Positions 1 through 5,648 of a stretch of 5,768 nucleotides of DNA are shown piece by piece. Each line of letters opens with the position of its first letter. Positions within the stretch are counted from its first letter, which is position 1. This stretch comes from Sulfidibacterium sp964473895 (lineage in GTDB: Bacteria > Bacteroidota > Bacteroidia > Bacteroidales > F082). Location: NCBI GenBank assembly GCA_964473895.1, contig CAYYRE010000169.1:1-5768 (forward strand), given 5' to 3'. The notes under the pieces were generated by a model, which ran no database searches, was not told the DNA's origin, and worked only from the letters and a program-made list of their open reading frames with translations. Position numbers and translations under genes: made by a program.

Positions 1-36
1 GCACAACCGGCGCAAACATCCGTTTGTGCCTTGTGC
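1..36. other. Nested hairpin at the left edge of the window
   Basis: An outer 6-bp stem (GCACAA at 1-6 with TTGTGC at 31-36) encloses an inner 9-bp stem (GGCGCAAAC at 9-17 with GTTTGTGCC at 22-30, one G-T wobble) and a 4-nt loop. Only a 2-nt bulge (7-8) separates the stems. The 3' arm contains a tandem TTGTGCC repeat (24-37). On the plus strand the structure is followed by a weak, interrupted T-rich stretch (CTATATTTTCTCTTT). It could be the terminator of a plus-strand gene outside the window that converges on clpB, or an intergenic repeat. The structure is visible directly; its role is inference. Confidence 0.4.
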
Positions 37-73
37 CTATATTTTCTCTTTAACACCAAAAATGTTTCCGGGC

Positions 74-111
74 AAAAAACAAAAAAAGGCATCCCCCGAA
101 AGGGATGCCTT
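74..111 (-). terminator. Rho-independent terminator of clpB
   Basis: Read on the minus strand, a perfect 10-bp stem (AAGGCATCCC at 111-102 with GGGATGCCTT at 95-86) closes a 6-nt loop (TTTCGG). It runs directly into a T tract, seven T in a row counting the last two stem bases, then G, then six T down to position 74. It begins about 30 nt past the clpB stop codon, which fits a monocistronic clpB transcript ending here. There is no T run on the other side, so it should act on the minus strand only. Confidence 0.93.
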
Positions 112-141
112 GAAAATTATGGATAAAGTCGTGTTGAAAAA

Positions 142-2730
142 TTAATTGACAAAAACGAACCGGTCGCCTTGCACTTCGATGCGGATGGGTTTCTCCGTAT
201 TGACTTTTCCGGCCAGAATCATCTTCGACAATTCGTTCAGCACTTCGCGCTGGATCACCCGTTTCAACGGCCGGGCACCAAATTGCGGGTCATAGCCCAT
301 CTGTGCCAGTTTGTCCACCGCATCTTCGGTGATTTCCAGCGTAATGTTGTTCTTAGCCAACATTTTTTGTGTCCGTTCAAACTGCAGTTTCACAATACCG
401 CGAATTTCATCACGCGTCAGCGGCTTAAACATGATAATCTCATCCACACGGTTCAAAAACTCCGGTCGAATGGTCTTTTTCAATAATTCAAAGACTTCGT
501 TCCTTGTTTTTTCAACCACCTCTTCCTCATTTTTTTCGGTCAGGCGGCTGAAATTCTCCTGAATCAGGTGCGAACCGATATTGGACGTCATGATAATGAT
601 GGTGTTTTTGAAATCCACCGTACGTCCTTTGTTGTCGGTCAAACGCCCATCGTCCAACACTTGCAGCAAAATGTTAAACACATCGGGGTGTGCTTTTTCG
701 ATTTCGTCAAGCAATACCACCGAATAGGGTTTCCGGCGTACGGCTTCGGTCAGCTGGCCGCTTTCTTCGTAGCCCACATAGCCGGGAGGCGCACCCACCA
801 AACGCGATACGGTATGTCTTTCCTGATATTCCGACATATCAATACGCACCATGGCATTTTCGTTGTCGAAAAGGAACTCCGCCAGTGCTTTGGCCAGTTC
901 GGTTTTACCCACCCCGGTGGTTCCGAGGAAGATAAACGAACCTATGGGGCGTTTTTCGTCCTGCAAACCGGCACGGCTGCGCCGTATGGCATCGGCAATG
1001 GCCTGAATGGCATCCTCCTGTCCGACAACCCGTTTGTGCAGTTCATCTTCGAGGTGCAGCAATTTTTCGCGCTCACTTTGCAACATCCGGGTCACCGGAA
1101 TACCGGTCCATTTCGAAACCACTTCGGCCACCTCTTCAGCCGTTACCTCTTCGTTAATCATGGGCTTGTCGCCCTGCAGTTCTTTCAGTTTCTTTTTCAG
1201 TTCTTCCACCTCAGCTTCGGCTTTTTGAATTTTGCCGTAACGCAATTCGGCCACTTTTCCGAAATCGCCATCCCGTTCGGCCCTTTCAGCCTGCAGCTTA
1301 TAATCTTCGATGGTTTGCTTGAGTTGCTGAATTTTATCAACCACTTCTTTTTCGGCACGCCACTTGGCACGCAGGTCATTGCGTTTCTCGTTCAGGTTGG
1401 CCAGTTCTTCGTTGATCCGGTTCAGTTTAACCTTGTCTTTTTCACGTTTAATGGCCTCCCTTTCAATTTCAAGCTGACGGATACGCCGCTCAACGGTTTC
1501 CAGTTCTTCAGGCAACGAGTTGATTTCAAGACGTAGTTTCGCTGCCGCCTCATCAATCAAGTCAATGGCCTTATCGGGCAAGAACCTGTCGGTGATATAT
1601 CGTTGCGACAGCTCCACAGCCGCCACAATGGCTTCATCCAAAATACGGACTTTATGGTGTGTTTCGTAGCGCTCTTTCAACCCGCGCAAAATGGAAATGG
1701 CCGATTCCGTATCCGGTTCATCCACCATCACCAACTGGAAACGGCGTTCGAGGGCTTTGTCTTTTTCAAAATACTTTTGATATTCTTTTAACGTGGTGGC
1801 ACCAATGGCACGCAATTCGCCGCGGGCCAGTGCGGGTTTCAGTATGTTGGCGGCATCCATGGCGCCTTCCGACTTACCGGCACCCACCAACGTGTGGATC
1901 TCATCGATAAACAGAATGATTTCCCCATCGGCATCCACAACCTCTTTTACCACGGCTTTCAAACGTTCCTCAAATTCGCCTTTGTATTTGGCGCCGGCAA
2001 CCAATGCTCCCATATCGAGCGAAAAAAGCCGTTTGGTTTTCAGGTTTTCAGGCACATCGCCGTTCACAATGCGGTGCGCAATACCTTCGGCAATGGCTGT
2101 TTTACCCACACCCGGTTCACCGATCAGAATCGGGTTGTTTTTGGTACGGCGCGACAAAATCTGCAACACACGGCGGATTTCATCATCACGGCCAATCACC
2201 GGATCCAATTTACCGGTAGCCGCCATTTCATTCAGATTCCGTGCATAGCGGTTCAAAGCATTATACTGGTCTTCCGCACTCTGACTGTTGACCGACGATC
2301 CTTTGCGTAAATCTTTTATAGCAGCAATCAAAGCTTTCTTGGTAATACCGTTGTCTTTTAACAGATCGGAAGCGGTACTCTTCACATCCAATAGTGCCAG
2401 CAACAGATGCTCTACCGACACAAACTGATCTTTGAATTCGGCAAGATAGGTCTGCGCCTTTTGCAATACTTCATTGGCATCACTTGACAAATAAGGCTGT
2501 CCACCCGACACCTTGGGTAACGACTCAATGATCCGGTCAACGGCCTGCGAAAAAACCGGATAATCCACATTGAGTTTTTTCAGCAGAAAAGGCGTGGCAT
2601 TTTCATCGACAAGCAAAATCCCTTTCAGCAAATGAATGCTTTCGATGGCCTGCTGTCCGTGTTGCATGGCCAACTCCTGGGCTTTCTGCAACGCCTCCTG
2701 CGATTTTATGGTGAATTGATTTAAATTCAT
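142..2730 (-). CDS. clpB: ClpB, ATP-dependent protein disaggregase (Hsp100)
   Basis: ClpB is a cytoplasmic hexameric AAA+ machine that, with DnaK/DnaJ/GrpE, threads aggregated proteins through its central pore after heat or other stress. The 862 residues match the usual family length. In order: Clp N-terminal repeat domain (about 1-145); first ATPase domain with Walker A GEPGVGKT (204-211), Walker B ending in D276-E277, pore tyrosine Y249 and arginine fingers R329/R330; a long charged coiled-coil M domain (about 405-525), which marks ClpB rather than ClpA or ClpC; second ATPase domain with Walker A GTTGVGKT (603-610), Walker B VVLLDE (671-676), pore tyrosine Y651 and sensor-2 GAR (818-820). 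I see no IGF-type ClpP-docking loop, so it should disaggregate rather than feed a protease. The start is set by a strong Shine-Dalgarno site 8 nt upstream. The second Walker A has Thr where many homologues have Pro; this is probably lineage variation. No CIRCE element was seen upstream. The gene is apparently monocistronic, with its own promoter-like box and terminator. Confidence 0.98.
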   Translation of the reverse strand: MNLNQFTIKSQEALQKAQELAMQHGQQAIESIHLLKGILLVDENATPFLLKKLNVDYPVFSQAVDRIIESLPKVSGGQPYLSSDANEVLQKAQTYLAEFKDQFVSVEHLLLALLDVKSTASDLLKDNGITKKALIAAIKDLRKGSSVNSQSAEDQYNALNRYARNLNEMAATGKLDPVIGRDDEIRRVLQILSRRTKNNPILIGEPGVGKTAIAEGIAHRIVNGDVPENLKTKRLFSLDMGALVAGAKYKGEFEERLKAVVKEVVDADGEIILFIDEIHTLVGAGKSEGAMDAANILKPALARGELRAIGATTLKEYQKYFEKDKALERRFQLVMVDEPDTESAISILRGLKERYETHHKVRILDEAIVAAVELSQRYITDRFLPDKAIDLIDEAAAKLRLEINSLPEELETVERRIRQLEIEREAIKREKDKVKLNRINEELANLNEKRNDLRAKWRAEKEVVDKIQQLKQTIEDYKLQAERAERDGDFGKVAELRYGKIQKAEAEVEELKKKLKELQGDKPMINEEVTAEEVAEVVSKWTGIPVTRMLQSEREKLLHLEDELHKRVVGQEDAIQAIADAIRRSRAGLQDEKRPIGSFIFLGTTGVGKTELAKALAEFLFDNENAMVRIDMSEYQERHTVSRLVGAPPGYVGYEESGQLTEAVRRKPYSVVLLDEIEKAHPDVFNILLQVLDDGRLTDNKGRTVDFKNTIIIMTSNIGSHLIQENFSRLTEKNEEEVVEKTRNEVFELLKKTIRPEFLNRVDEIIMFKPLTRDEIRGIVKLQFERTQKMLAKNNITLEITEDAVDKLAQMGYDPQFGARPLKRVIQREVLNELSKMILAGKVNTEKPIRIEVQGDRFVFVN

Positions 2731-2738
2731 ATTGTATT

Positions 2739-2746
2739 CCTCCTTT
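2739..2746 (-). promoter_or_regulatory. clpB: Strong Shine-Dalgarno site of clpB
   Basis: The minus strand carries AAAGGAGG, eight contiguous bases complementary to the conserved 3' tail of 16S rRNA, with 8 nt between it and the ATG at 2730-2728. This fixes the clpB start. It stands out because the other three gene starts visible here lack any such site, as is usual for Bacteroidota. Confidence 0.85.
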
Positions 2747-2778
2747 TTCTATTTGTTTTTTGTTCGCCCCTGTATATA

Positions 2779-2786
2779 CAAATTTA
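2779..2786 (-). promoter_or_regulatory. clpB: Candidate clpB promoter, -7 box TAAATTTG
   Basis: Read on the minus strand, TAAATTTG is an exact match to the Bacteroidota housekeeping -7 consensus TAnnTTTG. It would start transcription near position 2772 and give a leader of about 40 nt containing the Shine-Dalgarno site. TTG triplets lie 15 and 24 nt upstream of the box, just outside the usual 17-23 nt spacing, so the -33 element is not convincing. No heat-shock operator such as CIRCE is seen. Confidence 0.5.
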
Positions 2787-2890
2787 CGACCATTGCTGGA
2801 ACAAGGTTAACAACCAGACTTACTGTCAGTTACGACAAAAAACAACTGCCAAATTGACCGAAATAAATGAGGTGGTATGAAATATTTTCC

Positions 2891-2898
2891 GATATTTG
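2891..2898 (+). promoter_or_regulatory. Weak candidate -7 box upstream of the CoA-binding protein gene
   Basis: GATATTTG matches TAnnTTTG at five of six defined positions and lies 25 nt before the start codon at 2924. It overlaps a short inverted repeat (AAATAT at 2880-2885, ATATTT at 2892-2897). No TTG is found at a suitable -33 distance. It lies within the 193-bp region shared with the divergent clpB promoter. Confidence 0.3.
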
Positions 2899-2923
2899 CC
2901 GTTAATTAACAAACAATTAAACC

Positions 2924-3292
2924 ATGCAAATACAAAAGAAAACCCTTGTCGTTGGAGCCAGCGAAAAGCCCCATCGTTATGCTAACAAAGCCATTCGCAA
3001 GCTTTTACGGTACGGACACGAGGTGGTTCCGTTGGCACCGCGGGAAGGCCAGGTAAGCGGAGTGCCCTTTGTAACGGGATATCCCGACATTAAAAATATT
3101 CACACCGTTACCTTATACATTGGGCCGGCGAGACAACCGGCTTTTTATGATTACCTGCTTTCTTTAAAACCCCGGCGTATCATTTTCAATCCGGGGACCG
3201 AAAACGAAGTGTTCCTACAAAAAGCCCGGGAACAAGGCATTGAAACCATCGAGAATTGCACCTTGGTCATGTTGGAAACAGGTGTGTTTTGA
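2924..3292 (+). CDS. CoA-binding domain protein (CoA_binding_2 / YccU-like)
   Basis: A 122-residue protein that is essentially one Rossmann-like CoA-binding domain of the family that includes E. coli YccU. The family signature is visible: a beta strand then the glycine-rich loop GASEKPHRYA (11-20), a helix ending in GHEVVPLAPR (31-40), the segment around FNPGTEN (88-94), and a C-terminal Asn-Cys pair (111-112) where relatives have a conserved Cys. The length is typical for the family. It has no signal peptide or membrane segment, so it should be cytosolic. Stand-alone members resemble the N-terminal CoA-ligase domain of succinyl-CoA synthetase but have no catalytic partner domain, and their physiological role is poorly known. 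The start ATG is the first in frame and follows an A/T-rich leader with no Shine-Dalgarno site. It is divergent from clpB, and 150 bp precede the next gene, so it is probably transcribed alone. No clear terminator follows it. Confidence 0.88.
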   Translation: MQIQKKTLVVGASEKPHRYANKAIRKLLRYGHEVVPLAPREGQVSGVPFVTGYPDIKNIHTVTLYIGPARQPAFYDYLLSLKPRRIIFNPGTENEVFLQKAREQGIETIENCTLVMLETGVF

Positions 3293-3366
3293 CTTTCGTC
3301 CTCCCCTGCCGGTGTCGTGCGGATTTCCCCTTTTATGATTTTTTAAAGATTTTAACCCCGCTTGCT

Positions 3367-3420
3367 ATAAGCTGTTCGGACGATTTTACTTATCTTAGCC
3401 GATAATAAAATACAGCTTAT
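3367..3420. repeat. 9-bp inverted repeat flanking the candidate promoter
   Basis: ATAAGCTGT at 3367-3375 and its exact reverse complement ACAGCTTAT at 3412-3420 are 36 nt apart. The candidate -7 box (3391-3398) lies between them, so one arm would sit near the -35 region and the other in the early transcribed leader. It may be a pair of operator half-sites, or chance. The repeat is seen directly; the function is inference. Confidence 0.4.
3391..3398 (+). promoter_or_regulatory. Candidate promoter of the lyase-like gene, -7 box TATCTTAG
   Basis: TATCTTAG matches the Bacteroidota -7 consensus TAnnTTTG at five of six defined positions and would start transcription near 3405, giving a leader of about 38 nt. 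The nearest upstream TTG is 26 nt away, which is too far for a good -33 element. A 9-bp inverted repeat (3367-3375 and 3412-3420) flanks the box. Confidence 0.4.
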
Positions 3421-3442
3421 CCCAACACATAATTTAGTCCGT

Positions 3443-4453
3443 ATGCAGTATCCTAAAAAAGTCGTTATAGGAGATATCACCGTCAGGGATGGTTTCCAGC
3501 ACGAAGAAAAATTTATCCCCACCGAAGCCAAAGTGTGGGTGCTGGAACAAATGATCCTGAGCGGCATAAAACACCTCGAGGTAACCAATTTCGGTAATCC
3601 CAAGGGAATGCCCCAGTTTAAGGATGCCGATGAACTGTTTAAACAAATCAGAAACAGTAAAAAAGTAAAAGACAAACTGGATGATGTGGTACTGACAGCC
3701 GTTACCATCCGCGAAAAAGCCATCCAAAGGGCCATCGAAGCCAAAAAAAACGGTTACGGGCCCGACCGCATTCTGCTGATGGTTTCGACAAGCGAATCGC
3801 ATCAACTGAAAAACTCGGGACTTACACTGAAAGAATACTGGAAAATGGCCGAAGAATGGATACCGAAAGCCAAAGATGCCGGCATAAAAATCAACGGAAC
3901 GGTAAGCACCATTTGGGGCTGCCCCATCGAAGGCCCGACACGGTTGGAAGATGCTATTACTTTTACCAAACGGTGGTTTGATATCGGTGCTAACGATGTG
4001 GAACATGCCGACCACGACGGATCGGCCTCACCCGACAGGGTTTACCGTTATTTTTCCATGCTGCTCGACAGTGTGGACAATCCCCACAAACAAATTGCCC
4101 ATTTTCATACGACCCGCGGCTGGGGACTGGCCAACGTACTGGCTGCCCTGCAAGCCGGAATGACCAATTTTGAATCTACGCTCGGAGGCATCGGCGGACA
4201 ACCCGCTAATTTTGTGGACGGCGTTCCGGTAGCCGGTACGGGCGATTATTATTACAACGACCCCAACGACGTCGGACTGGTCAGTACCGAAGATATGGTC
4301 GTCATGATGGATGAAATGGGTATTGAAACCAACCTCGACATCGACAACATTTTAAAAGTCGGAAAAATTGTGGAGAAAATCGTGGGGCGACGCCTGCGTT
4401 CCAAAACGGTGAACCAGGGACGTATCCCAAAATCCATGACCGGAAGGAAATAA
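3443..4453 (+). CDS. HMG-CoA lyase-like DRE-TIM metallolyase, divergent active site
   Basis: The 336 residues form one HMGL-like TIM barrel (PF00682 superfamily: HMG-CoA lyase, isopropylmalate synthase, 4-hydroxy-2-ketovalerate aldolase). Members make or break C-C bonds next to a carboxylate using a divalent metal. Visible hallmarks are RDGFQHE (15-21, metal and catalytic Arg-Asp), EVTNFGNPKGMPQ (46-58) resembling the HMG-CoA lyase EVTSFVSPK segment, WGCPIEGPT (158-166), the metal motif HFH (220-222) followed by GLANVLAALQAG, GGIGGQP (248-254), and STEDM (281-285). These favour HMG-CoA lyase over isopropylmalate synthase. Key positions differ, however: Gln253 replaces the catalytic Cys of GGCP, the Asp after HxH is Thr223, and the metal-ligand Asn before the TED motif appears to be Leu279. 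The Gly-rich loop to TED stretch is also about 17 residues longer than in HMG-CoA lyase. The superfamily is secure; the substrate is not. It is predicted cytosolic. The start has no Shine-Dalgarno site. The gene may be cotranscribed with the lipoprotein gene 42 bp downstream. Confidence 0.85.
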   Translation: MQYPKKVVIGDITVRDGFQHEEKFIPTEAKVWVLEQMILSGIKHLEVTNFGNPKGMPQFKDADELFKQIRNSKKVKDKLDDVVLTAVTIREKAIQRAIEAKKNGYGPDRILLMVSTSESHQLKNSGLTLKEYWKMAEEWIPKAKDAGIKINGTVSTIWGCPIEGPTRLEDAITFTKRWFDIGANDVEHADHDGSASPDRVYRYFSMLLDSVDNPHKQIAHFHTTRGWGLANVLAALQAGMTNFESTLGGIGGQPANFVDGVPVAGTGDYYYNDPNDVGLVSTEDMVVMMDEMGIETNLDIDNILKVGKIVEKIVGRRLRSKTVNQGRIPKSMTGRK

Positions 4454-4495
4454 CCGCTTCCCTATTCCGCATGTTGAACCAATTTTTTATTTGCC

Positions 4496-5371
4496 ATGGA
4501 AAAGAACACCTACTCCCGTTCTCTTTACAGATTATCCATAGTGTTTCTTTCAGCTTTCCTTTTGTTTTCCGGTTCCTGCAACTTTCGTCACGAAAAACTG
4601 GTGGGATATGTTTATGTTATTGAAAAAAATATCCGCACCCCAAACGACATCCTGCCTACAGCCAACCCGGTGACACCGGTAGTTTACCGTAATACCGTTT
4701 CGTTGGACACATTGTCGGTTGCTCAAAAAAAACAAAAGTTTTTCGACCTGATGCTGCCGGCCATTTTGGTAGCCAAAACCAACCTCGACCTGGCCCGCAA
4801 AGAAATTGAAAAGATTTACAATACCCATCACATGCCATACAATAAACTTTTGCACCGCGATGAAGCCAACCTGCAGCATTGGATGAAAAAGTTCAAAACC
4901 CATGATTTGCATGAACTGTTGGTAAGAATGCACACTTTTCCGGTGAGCATTGTACTGGCCCAGGCAGCCATCGAAAGCGGCTGGGGTACCTCGCGGTTCT
5001 TTCTGCAGGCCAACAACCCTTTCGGTATGTGGTCGTTCGACCCAAAGCACCAACGGGTGGCTGCCGACTCCACACGGGATGGCGCAAAAGTATATCTGCG
5101 CAAGTTTGATGACCTCGAACAAGCCATCGATGCCTATTTTGTTATGCTGGCCACCGGGAAACCTTTTAACGCTTTTCGCAAGGCAAGGCTCCGTACCGGA
5201 GATCCCGACTCGCTCATTCAAACACTTACCCTGTATTCCGAACGCCGGGAAGCTTATGTACAAGACCTGGCCAAAGTCATCCGCACCAGCCATCTGAAAA
5301 AATATGACACTTATGCCATTGCCCCGGATTATATCCGGAAACCCCATTCCATAAAAGCCTTTGGAAATTAA
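4496..5371 (+). CDS. Bax-type glucosaminidase lipoprotein
   Basis: A 291-residue exported lipoprotein predicted to cleave the glycan strands of peptidoglycan. The N-terminus has basic residues (R8, R12), a hydrophobic stretch (about 13-24) and a lipobox-like FSGSC with the lipidated Cys at 28. I see no acidic export signal after the Cys, so it probably faces the periplasm. Residues about 76-140 resemble the N-terminal region of E. coli Bax (KKQKFFDLMLPAI at 78-90). The glucosaminidase domain (PF01832) spans about 145-265, with AQAAIESGWGTSRF (155-168) carrying the likely catalytic Glu160, then QANNPFGMW (171-179) and a conserved tail around YSERREAYVQDL (247-258). Its length is close to E. 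coli Bax plus a lipoprotein leader. The next Met is at residue 86, so this ATG is the only start that keeps the signal peptide. There is no Shine-Dalgarno site. It follows the lyase-like gene by 42 bp and may share its transcript. The family call is firm; actual enzyme activity is inferred. Confidence 0.92.
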   Translation: MEKNTYSRSLYRLSIVFLSAFLLFSGSCNFRHEKLVGYVYVIEKNIRTPNDILPTANPVTPVVYRNTVSLDTLSVAQKKQKFFDLMLPAILVAKTNLDLARKEIEKIYNTHHMPYNKLLHRDEANLQHWMKKFKTHDLHELLVRMHTFPVSIVLAQAAIESGWGTSRFFLQANNPFGMWSFDPKHQRVAADSTRDGAKVYLRKFDDLEQAIDAYFVMLATGKPFNAFRKARLRTGDPDSLIQTLTLYSERREAYVQDLAKVIRTSHLKKYDTYAIAPDYIRKPHSIKAFGN

Positions 5372-5372
5372 C

Positions 5373-5387
5373 CTGTAACATTTACAG
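5373..5387 (+). other. Small hairpin just after the lipoprotein stop codon
   Basis: A perfect 6-bp stem (CTGTAA at 5373-5378 with TTACAG at 5382-5387) closes a CAT loop and begins 2 nt after the stop codon. No T tract follows, so it is unlikely to be an efficient terminator. It might stabilise the 3' end of the mRNA, or be chance. Confidence 0.3.
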
Positions 5388-5479
5388 CATTGTCCTGTTG
5401 CCATTTCCTTCTTTTACCATCCCGACAATAGGCAAAACGCAGCACAAAGATGGTAACACATAAGGCCGGAACAGTTTTT

Positions 5480-5494
5480 AGGATTTAAAATCCT
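5480..5494. repeat. 15-bp palindrome AGGATTT-A-AAATCCT
   Basis: Seven-base arms form an exact palindrome around a single A. It lies in the convergent intergenic region, about 25 bp upstream of the promoter-like box at 5519-5526. Its shape would suit a dimeric regulator, but nothing else identifies it. No protein-coding frame can be supported between 5372 and 5648. Confidence 0.4.
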
Positions 5495-5518
5495 GTATTC
5501 AAACGACTTAAAAAGCAA

Positions 5519-5630
5519 TTACTTTGCAAAGGTTTCATGTTTTGGCTTCACTATCTGCTCATCTGAATCATTCCGTCTAACAACAATACCCATAAAAAAG
5601 AGAGGAGCTTTTTCGACCCCTCTCTTTTTA
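5519..5630 (+). ncRNA. Possible small RNA transcription unit (promoter-like box to terminator)
   Basis: TTACTTTG at 5519-5526 matches the Bacteroidota -7 consensus TAnnTTTG at five of six defined positions. It would start a transcript near 5533 that ends at the strong intrinsic terminator at 5595-5629, giving an RNA of roughly 100 nt. The only open frame inside it is nine codons long (ATG at 5537, TGA at 5564-5566). There is no TTG at the right -33 distance, and I recognise no known RNA family. This is a hypothesis from element order, not a secure gene. The terminator alone could serve the lipoprotein gene. Confidence 0.25.
5595..5629. terminator. Bidirectional intrinsic terminator between convergent genes
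   Basis: A perfect 11-bp stem (AAAAAGAGAGG at 5595-5605 with CCTCTCTTTTT at 5619-5629) closes a 13-nt loop and gives a T run on both strands. On the minus strand it starts 20 nt after the stop codon of the T9SS cargo gene. On the plus strand it is 223 nt beyond the lipoprotein stop codon. It should end transcription from both sides. Confidence 0.88.
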
Positions 5631-5648
5631 TTTGACTTTCCAATGCGA

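Noticed and set aside
568..1536. Long open frame (322 codons) on the plus strand, antisense to clpB
   Set aside because: It lies wholly within clpB, its translation resembles no protein family I know, it is rich in Phe, His and Gln as expected from the reverse of a Glu/Lys/Leu-rich coiled coil, and it has no promoter or ribosome site.
2731..2923. CIRCE-type heat-shock operator for clpB
   Set aside because: No TTAGCACTC/GAGTGCTAA arms or near matches were found in the divergent region.
3293..3360. T-rich stretch after the CoA-binding protein gene as a terminator
   Set aside because: The T runs are there, but no stable GC-rich stem precedes them.
3434..4015. Open frame (193 codons) on the minus strand opposite the lyase-like gene
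   Set aside because: It overlaps a well-conserved TIM-barrel coding sequence, and its translation has no recognisable motif.
4442..4464. Possible terminator stem GGAAG/CTTCC around the lyase-like stop codon
   Set aside because: Only five base pairs, it includes the stop codon, and it has no T tract directly after it.
4486..4493. TTTATTTG, a near match to the -7 consensus just before the lipoprotein start
   Set aside because: A transcript from this box would begin near 4500, past the ATG at 4496, and no other in-frame Met preserves the signal peptide. It is probably just the usual A/T-rich leader.
4550..5404. Long open frame (284 codons) on the minus strand, antisense to the glucosaminidase gene
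   Set aside because: The plus strand encodes a clear lipoprotein signal and conserved glucosaminidase motifs over the same bases. The antisense product shows no domain.
5537..5566. Nine-codon open frame (MFWLHYLLI) in the convergent gap as a leader peptide
   Set aside because: It is too short to tell from chance, and no biosynthetic gene follows that it could control.
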